From Actinotignum schaalii (GTDB taxonomy: Bacteria; Actinomycetota; Actinomycetes; Actinomycetales; Actinomycetaceae), in assembly GCA_946222725.1 (NCBI GenBank), contig CAMIHT010000008.1:1-18873 (forward strand): a stretch of 18,873 bases of DNA. The letters are read 5' to 3'. Positions 14,423 to 18,873 of this stretch are shown piece by piece; within the stretch, counting starts at the first letter, position 1, and the number at the start of each line of letters is the position of its first letter. The position numbers were made by a program, and so were the translations under genes. The notes beneath the pieces are model-generated. The model did no database searches, was not told the origin of the DNA, and saw nothing but the letters and a program-made list of their open reading frames with translations.

Positions 14423-16102
14423 TTAGCGCGTCAGCTTACGATGAGCACCGGCACCAGGATTGAGTGCGGCTTCGCCCAGGCGTTCCACCTTGTTCTTCTC
14501 ATAGCCTTCGAAGTTACCTTCGAACCAGTACCACTTCGAGGGATCCTCATCGGTGCCTTCGTAGGCGAGGATGTGAGTGGCTACGCGGTCGAGGAACCAG
14601 CGGTCGTGGGTGATAACCACGGCACAACCCGGGAATTGCAAAAGCGCATTTTCCAGAGAAGACAGCGTTTCCACATCCAAGTCGTTCGTCGGTTCGTCAA
14701 GGAGAAGCAGGTTGCCGCCCTGCTTGAGGGTGAGAGCCAGGTTGAGGCGGTTGCGTTCCCCGCCGGAAAGCACCCCGGCTTTCTTCTGCTGATCCGGCCC
14801 CTTGAAACCAAAAGCGGAAACGTAGGCACGCGATGGCATTTCCACTTGGCCGACCTGGATGTAATCCAGCCCGTCAGAAACAACTTCCCACAGGCTCTTT
14901 TCCGGGTCGATACCGGCACGGTTCTGATCCACGTAGGAGATCTTCACCGTTTCCCCGATCTTCAGCTCTCCACCGTCGAGGGGCTCCAGACCAACGATGG
15001 TCTTGAAGAGGGTGGTTTTACCCACGCCGTTCGGACCGATAATACCGACGATGCCGTTACGCGGCAGCGAGAAAGAAAGTCCGTCGATGAGCACGCGGTC
15101 CCCGAAGCCCTTCTTGAGGTTCTTCGCTTCGATAACCACATTGCCCAGCCGCGGCCCCGGCGGAATCTGGATTTCTTCGAAGTCAAGCTTGCGGGTCCGT
15201 TCGGCTTCCGCCGCCATTTCCTCATAGCGTTCCAGACGTGCCTTCGACTTGGCCTGGCGGCCCTTAGCCGAAGAACGCACCCACTCGAGTTCATCCTTGA
15301 GGCGCTTGGCGAGCTTGGCATCCTTCTTGCCCTGGATTTCCAAACGATCTTTCTTCGTTTCCAGGTAGGTGGAGTAGTTACCTTCATAGGGGTAAAGGCG
15401 GCCGCGGTCCACTTCCGCGATCCACTGCGCCATATTGTCCAGGAAGTAACGGTCGTGCGTGATGGCAATAACCGCGCCCGCGTAGGACTTCAGGTGCTTT
15501 TCGAGCCACAGCACGGATTCGGCATCTAGGTGGTTCGTCGGTTCGTCAAGGAGAAGCAGGTCTGGGGCTTCCAGCAGCAGCCGGCACAGGGCCACACGGC
15601 GACGTTCCCCACCGGAAAGTACGGATACCGGTGTATCCCCGGGCGGGCAGCGCAGCGCGGCCATGGCCTGCTCCAGCTGAGAGTCCAGATCCCAGGCGTT
15701 AGCGGCATCGATTTCCGTTTGCAGCTTGCCCATTTCTTCCATGAGGGCATCGAAGTCAGCATCCGGATTCGCCATTTCTTCACCGATGGCGTTAAAACGG
15801 GAGATCTTGTCAAGAATGTCCTTGCGGCCTAGCTGGACGTTCTCCAGGACAGTCTTATCTTCTTCGAGGGGAGGTTCCTGGAGGAGGATACCCACCGTGT
15901 AGCCCGGGGAGAGGCGCGCTTCCCCGTTGGAGGGCTCATCCAGCCCTGCCATGATTTTCAAGATTGTTGATTTACCGGCACCGTTCGGACCGACCATGCC
16001 GATCTTGGCTCCGGGGAAAAACGCCATGGTGACGTCGTCAAGGATGGTCTTATCCCCCACACGCTTGGAAGCGTGGATCATCTGGTAAATGTATTCAGCC
16101 AC
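14423..16102 (-). CDS. ettA: Energy-dependent translational throttle protein EttA (ABC-F)
   Basis: This soluble ABC-F ATPase binds the ribosomal E site and gates the first elongation step according to the ATP/ADP ratio. The 559 residues are the usual length. Domain 1 has Walker A GPNGAGKST (38-46), signature LSGGE (162-166) and Walker B LLLLDEP (182-188). The EttA 'arm' insertion lies near 90-140. The charged linker that touches P-site tRNA is at about 250-305 (KGRQAKSKARL). Domain 2 has GPNGVGKTT (356-364), LSGGE (445-449) and LLLLDEP (465-471). The GTG start has AGGACGGGA about 7 bases before it and begins right at the conserved N-terminus (AEYIYQM). It is downstream of the ssb paralogue on the same strand, with 133 bp between them. 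This pairing is also seen in mycobacteria (Rv2477c/Rv2478c). Confidence 0.96.
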   Translation of the reverse strand: MAEYIYQMIHASKRVGDKTILDDVTMAFFPGAKIGMVGPNGAGKSTILKIMAGLDEPSNGEARLSPGYTVGILLQEPPLEEDKTVLENVQLGRKDILDKISRFNAIGEEMANPDADFDALMEEMGKLQTEIDAANAWDLDSQLEQAMAALRCPPGDTPVSVLSGGERRRVALCRLLLEAPDLLLLDEPTNHLDAESVLWLEKHLKSYAGAVIAITHDRYFLDNMAQWIAEVDRGRLYPYEGNYSTYLETKKDRLEIQGKKDAKLAKRLKDELEWVRSSAKGRQAKSKARLERYEEMAAEAERTRKLDFEEIQIPPGPRLGNVVIEAKNLKKGFGDRVLIDGLSFSLPRNGIVGIIGPNGVGKTTLFKTIVGLEPLDGGELKIGETVKISYVDQNRAGIDPEKSLWEVVSDGLDYIQVGQVEMPSRAYVSAFGFKGPDQQKKAGVLSGGERNRLNLALTLKQGGNLLLLDEPTNDLDVETLSSLENALLQFPGCAVVITHDRWFLDRVATHILAYEGTDEDPSKWYWFEGNFEGYEKNKVERLGEAALNPGAGAHRKLTR

Positions 16103-16235
16103 TTATCCCGTCCTGATTCGCGATTCAGTGCCGCGCACCGCGCTAGGTGTTGCGCGAGCGGCCCAGACCAGTGTACCGAGCCGCCCGCGAAAAGTCCCCC
16201 CGATGTGACTGGAACCGGGGTGGAATTGGAATTTC

Positions 16236-16805
16236 TCAGGCCGAAGAGCGCTGCGCGGCCAGCGCTTCAAAAACGTTCACGCCGATGGCTTCCTCCGGGG
16301 CTTCATCCCCTGGCATCGATTCGGAGGGATCACCATTTTCGGTGAGCCAGCGGCTGTCCCCCGGGGTGCTTTCTCCCGCCGCTGTATCCGCGGAATTCAC
16401 CGCGCCAGCCGATCCGCCATTTGTTTCCGCACCCGGATCCGGGCGAACCTTAACGAAACTAGCCCGCCCGGTGGTGAGCTCTACTCCCACGGCATCGGCA
16501 AAGATGGTGAGCCCACGCATGGTGGAACCGTCCTTACCTGTCCATTCGCGCATGTCAAGCCGCCCGCGCACCAGTAGCGGGGTGCCGGTAGTCACCGATG
16601 TTTGGATATTGCGCCCGAGGGTGCCGCGCGCCCGCACCGTGTACCAAATAGTATTGCCGTCCTCAAAGCGGTTAGTTTCACGCGAGAAATAGCGCGGTGT
16701 CACCCCGAGATTGACAGTAGTGACATCCCCACTGGTGGCATTCTCATAAACTTTCGGGTTGCCGCCGGCATATCCGCGCACCGCGACGATGGTGTCATTA
16801 ACCAT
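16236..16805 (-). CDS. ssbB: Single-stranded DNA-binding protein, short paralogue (SsbB type)
   Basis: The 189-residue product starts with an OB fold (1-115): MVNDTIVAVRGYAGGNPKVY, then VNLGVTPRYFSRETNRFEDGNTIWYTVRARGTLGRNIQTSV and LVRGRLDMREWTGKDG. This is SSB sequence. The rest is a low-complexity acidic tail. The tail ends in VFEALAAQRSSA instead of the DDDIPF-like tip that recruits partner proteins in the main SSB. It is therefore probably the second, non-essential paralogue, as in mycobacterial ssbB, which also sits next to ettA. I chose ATG 16805 because GGAAAGGA lies about 7 bases upstream and the OB fold starts there; an upstream GTG (16829) would add eight residues and remove that site. 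DnaA-box-like sites lie about 90-125 bp upstream. Confidence 0.88.
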   Translation of the reverse strand: MVNDTIVAVRGYAGGNPKVYENATSGDVTTVNLGVTPRYFSRETNRFEDGNTIWYTVRARGTLGRNIQTSVTTGTPLLVRGRLDMREWTGKDGSTMRGLTIFADAVGVELTTGRASFVKVRPDPGAETNGGSAGAVNSADTAAGESTPGDSRWLTENGDPSESMPGDEAPEEAIGVNVFEALAAQRSSA

Positions 16806-16892
16806 GATGCTGTCCTTTCCCACCGCCACGGGCGGGCGGTGGACACCATCATGACCCGCTGATACACGGGCGGGGAGACCCCTTCACCTGGC

Positions 16893-16929
16893 TGTGGATA
16901 ACCACGGCGTTTCGGCAAGATGTGGATAG
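16893..16929 (-). promoter_or_regulatory. Pair of DnaA-box-like sites upstream of ssbB
   Basis: On the minus strand, TTATCCACA (16893-16901) is a perfect consensus DnaA box and CTATCCACA (16921-16929) differs at the first base. The gap is 19 bases and the pitch 28 bp, the same as the pair at 13212-13248. The sites face ssbB, whose product works in DNA replication or repair, so control by DnaA is conceivable. Confidence 0.45.
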
Positions 16930-17242
16930 TGGAGCTACTCGTCTTGCGTAACGCTATCGACTTTCAACCGAATCCCTGAATCCAGGAGCAATCCCAGGTA
17001 CAGACAGTCAGCGCAGTAATAGCTCGTAGACCGACATCGAGATGAGAAGAGAGCCTAGCAGCGCTTGCGTCCGCTAGACCCTCTCTCAGACATGATGGGA
17101 GACCTTGTTCCCACCTTCTGCGCTATTTATTTTACCCCAGCGCTCATATAGAACCCGACGCCGCGAATTATCGGCGGATTATCGATTGTTTTGCCCATAT
17201 AGATAGTTCTTTTCCGGGGAGTCCACAACACTCGACACATCA

Positions 17243-17260
17243 CGGGCTTAGCTAAACCCG
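17243..17260 (-). terminator. Near-palindrome just after the GTPase gene
   Basis: CGGGCTTAGCTAAACCCG is an 18-bp inverted repeat with one mismatched pair, starting 10 bp past the GTPase stop on the minus strand. The position fits a terminator stem, but the palindrome leaves almost no loop and no U tract follows. Confidence 0.35.
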
Positions 17261-17269
17261 CCGCAGTCG

Positions 17270-18685
17270 CTACTCCCCGCGCACCACCTGGCGCACCCGT
17301 GCGTACTGCTCCAGTACCTCCCGCGCCGGGGCAGCGCAGTGCTTCTCTACCACTGCGATAAGCTGCTCGTTCACCGCGCGTTGGTAGCGGCGTGCCCGGG
17401 TGGCCGCGCTGCGGCGTCGTGCCCACCATCCCAGGGCGAAACCGCACAGCACCGCGAGCACCGCTCCGATACCCGCAGCCCACCACGGCACCGCCGCCGC
17501 GATACCGGCAGCAACGCATGCCGCCGCAAGCGCCACCCCGGCCAGCACGCCACCCAGCAGCGCCCCGCGCCCGGCGGGCCGCACCGGCACGGCGCGCAAC
17601 GCCCCACCAATGGCGCGGCGCAAGGAAGCTGCGTCACTCACCTGTTCGTCCAGGCGGCGCGCCCACAGCCGCGGCAAACCGCTACTCGCGTGCGCGAGCC
17701 AGGCTTCGCGGTGCGCATCAACCACCGCGGCGGCGGGTTGTTCGGGCGGCGCCACGGCCCGCGAATGCCACCCCACCCCGGCAATAGCCTCGGCCACGGC
17801 GGGCACCCCGGAAGCCACCGAGAGCCCGCGCGCGATCTCCTCGGCCTTCTCCGCCTCCAGACGCACCGGCGGCTCCTCCAGCCCCTCCCCCAGGCGCGCC
17901 CCGATCTCATCAAGATACGCACCGGTGGTTTCCAACGCGGCATTCGTCAGCCCGGCCGCCTTTTCCAGGGCGTCGCGCAGCGGCTCCAGCCCGCGCCGGT
18001 GCAGCGCGGACACCGGGAAAATCGGAACAGAATCAGCGATGCCGTCCGCGCGCAGCAGCTTGCGGATATCCGCGGTAATGGCCTCCGTGCCACCCGCGGG
18101 GAGGGTATCGATCTGGTTGAGCACCACGATCATGCGGTCAGCACGTTCGCGCATCGCCGCGATATACGAATCGTGGATGAGGTGATCGGCGTATTTTTGC
18201 GGGTCGAGCACCCACACCAACACGTCCACGAGCGGCAAAATGCGATTGACAAGCGCGGAATTACCCAGGCTCACCGAATCGTGGTCGGGCAGGTCAAGGA
18301 ACACCAGGGAATCAAGCTCGCGCTTCGAGCTGCTCAGCAGCGAATTATGGGAAATGGTGCGGTCCTTTTTCACGCCGAGGGCTTCGAGCACGGGGCGGGC
18401 CGCCGGGGACCACACGCACGCGGTGATATCCATGGTGGTGGGCCGCACGTCCCCCGCGTCCGCGAAATTGAGCTCGGTAAGCGCATTGAACAGCGTGGAT
18501 TTCCCCGAACCGGTACCCCCCGCGAGCGCCGCCACCGTTAGGCCGAGCCCGGCCTCCAGGCGCCCGGAAATTTCCTCCAGTTCCCGCTCGGCACGCTGAA
18601 GCACATACGGATCGAACAGATCTTTTCCTGTTGCGACGACGCCGCGCAGCTGCTCCAACCGCTCGGTCACGGTGCCTGTGTCCAT
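17270..18685 (-). CDS. Dynamin-like / YfjP-type membrane GTPase (downstream member of a pair)
   Basis: From ATG 18685 the protein has 471 residues. The G domain is complete: G1 GGTGSGKST (56-64), G2 RPTT (81-84), G3 DLPDHDS (131-137), G4 NQID (190-193) and G5 VSAL (225-228). A long helical part follows, then two hydrophobic segments (about 374-421) that would form a membrane hairpin, then a basic cytoplasmic tail. This is the plan of the paired actinobacterial GTPases, which resemble dynamin/Era-like proteins and are thought to act at the membrane. The GGTG-S-GKST P-loop with RPTT is typical. A GTG at 18706 would put the AAGGAAAG ribosome binding site inside the gene, so I prefer the ATG. The upstream partner gene ends at 18706, so the two are co-transcribed and tightly coupled. 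Confidence 0.88.
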   Translation of the reverse strand: MDTGTVTERLEQLRGVVATGKDLFDPYVLQRAERELEEISGRLEAGLGLTVAALAGGTGSGKSTLFNALTELNFADAGDVRPTTMDITACVWSPAARPVLEALGVKKDRTISHNSLLSSSKRELDSLVFLDLPDHDSVSLGNSALVNRILPLVDVLVWVLDPQKYADHLIHDSYIAAMRERADRMIVVLNQIDTLPAGGTEAITADIRKLLRADGIADSVPIFPVSALHRRGLEPLRDALEKAAGLTNAALETTGAYLDEIGARLGEGLEEPPVRLEAEKAEEIARGLSVASGVPAVAEAIAGVGWHSRAVAPPEQPAAAVVDAHREAWLAHASSGLPRLWARRLDEQVSDAASLRRAIGGALRAVPVRPAGRGALLGGVLAGVALAAACVAAGIAAAVPWWAAGIGAVLAVLCGFALGWWARRRSAATRARRYQRAVNEQLIAVVEKHCAAPAREVLEQYARVRQVVRGE

Positions 18686-18705
18686 GAGCTTCTTTCCTTC
18701 CTCCA

Positions 18706-18873
18706 CTAGAACCTGTCTTTAAATTCGACGGCGCGCAGCCGGAGCGTGCGCCCCGAACCGAGCTCCACATCGCCAAGCTGGCTGCGGAACACCTCCGTGA
18801 CCTCGGTGATTGCCCCGTCGAGGAGCCGCGCGAGTTCTTCGCGTGCCTCGCGCACGGCCGCGAACGCCTCGAA
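18706..18873 (-). CDS. C-terminal end of the upstream paired GTPase (partial)
   Basis: The last 55 codons of a minus-strand gene run in from the right edge of the window and stop with TAG at 18706-18708. The visible peptide begins FEAFAAVREAREELARLLDG and ends LRLRAVEFKDRF. It contains an amphipathic helix, as in the C-terminal end of dynamin-like GTPases that sit before a second GTPase gene in actinobacteria. The G domain is outside the window, so the identity rests on the tail and on the neighbour. The next gene begins 20 bp further on, so both are surely on one transcript. The start is not visible. Confidence 0.65.
   Translation of the reverse strand, partial: FEAFAAVREAREELARLLDGAITEVTEVFRSQLGDVELGSGRTLRLRAVEFKDRF

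Larger units (their letters stand above)
16806..17269. other. Long non-coding region between ssbB and the GTPase gene
   Basis: This 464-bp stretch lies upstream of ssbB and downstream of the GTPase gene, both minus strand. It holds the DnaA-box-like pair (16893-16929), a two-part inverted repeat (17048-17086: AGAGAG/CTCTCT and CTAGC/GCTAG), and a TAAAAT -10-like element on the minus strand (17129-17134). Near the GTPase stop is an 18-bp near-palindrome (17243-17260). I see no tRNA or known RNA family. The stretch is much longer than other gaps here, so a structured leader or small RNA is possible. Confidence 0.5.

Noticed and set aside
14441..15529. Plus-strand open frame of 362 codons opposite ettA
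   Set aside because: Antisense shadow of a strongly conserved ABC-F gene.
17041..17115. Possible tRNA in the hairpin-rich stretch upstream of ssbB
   Set aside because: No GTTCRANYC T-loop, no acceptor stem closure and no anticodon arm can be drawn on either strand.
17127..17198. Possible 23-residue minus-strand peptide (starts MGKTIDNPPI) in the ssbB upstream region
   Set aside because: Only a weak GGAAAAG lies before the ATG and there is no other support; it could be reconsidered if ribosome profiling shows translation.
17339..18541. Plus-strand open frames of 261-400 codons opposite the GTPase gene
   Set aside because: Antisense shadows in very GC-rich DNA; the minus-strand gene has all GTPase motifs.

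Overview
The window is GC-rich chromosomal DNA of a Gram-positive actinobacterium. The clues are GTG starts, a secreted protein ending in an LPATG sortase signal, an EttA gene next to a short SSB paralogue (the same neighbours as in mycobacteria), and a pair of dynamin-like membrane GTPases. An Actinomycetaceae-like host (Actinomyces, Schaalia, Trueperella, Actinotignum type) fits best, but this is inference. I see no rRNA, tRNA, insertion sequence, CRISPR array or prophage genes.

Layout. 1-2506: a 46-bp perfect palindrome, then malQ (4-alpha-glucanotransferase, minus strand). 2507-7142: an MFS transporter (minus), a divergent SulP anion permease (plus), and a second MFS exporter (minus) that converges on the permease. 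7114-7866: a consensus promoter with a 19-bp operator palindrome in its spacer, shared with a divergent TetR regulator. This looks like a self-contained efflux switch. 7863-9333: a sortase-anchored surface protein (minus) with a run of 15 G in its upstream region, a candidate phase-variation switch, plus two inverted repeats. 9334-13031: an MmeI-family (Type IIL) DNA methyltransferase whose N-terminal nuclease motif is changed at all three catalytic positions, followed almost without a gap by a TesB-like acyl-CoA thioesterase. 13032-14422: a control region with three 8-bp tandem repeats and two DnaA-box-like sites, then two overlapping genes of unknown function arranged like a toxin-antitoxin pair, closed by a strong hairpin. 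14423-16805: ettA and ssbB (minus). 16806-17269: a long non-coding stretch with two DnaA-box-like sites. 17270-18873: two overlapping dynamin-like GTPase genes (minus), the upstream one cut by the window end.

The housekeeping parts (malQ, ettA-ssbB, GTPase pair) are ordinary. The accessory centre, about 7.1-14.3 kb, carries the unusual material: a possible phase-variable surface protein, a probable nuclease-dead Type IIL methyltransferase, and an unrecognised two-gene module. A noteworthy detail is that two DnaA-box-like pairs, one before the unknown module and one before ssbB, share the same 28-bp pitch.
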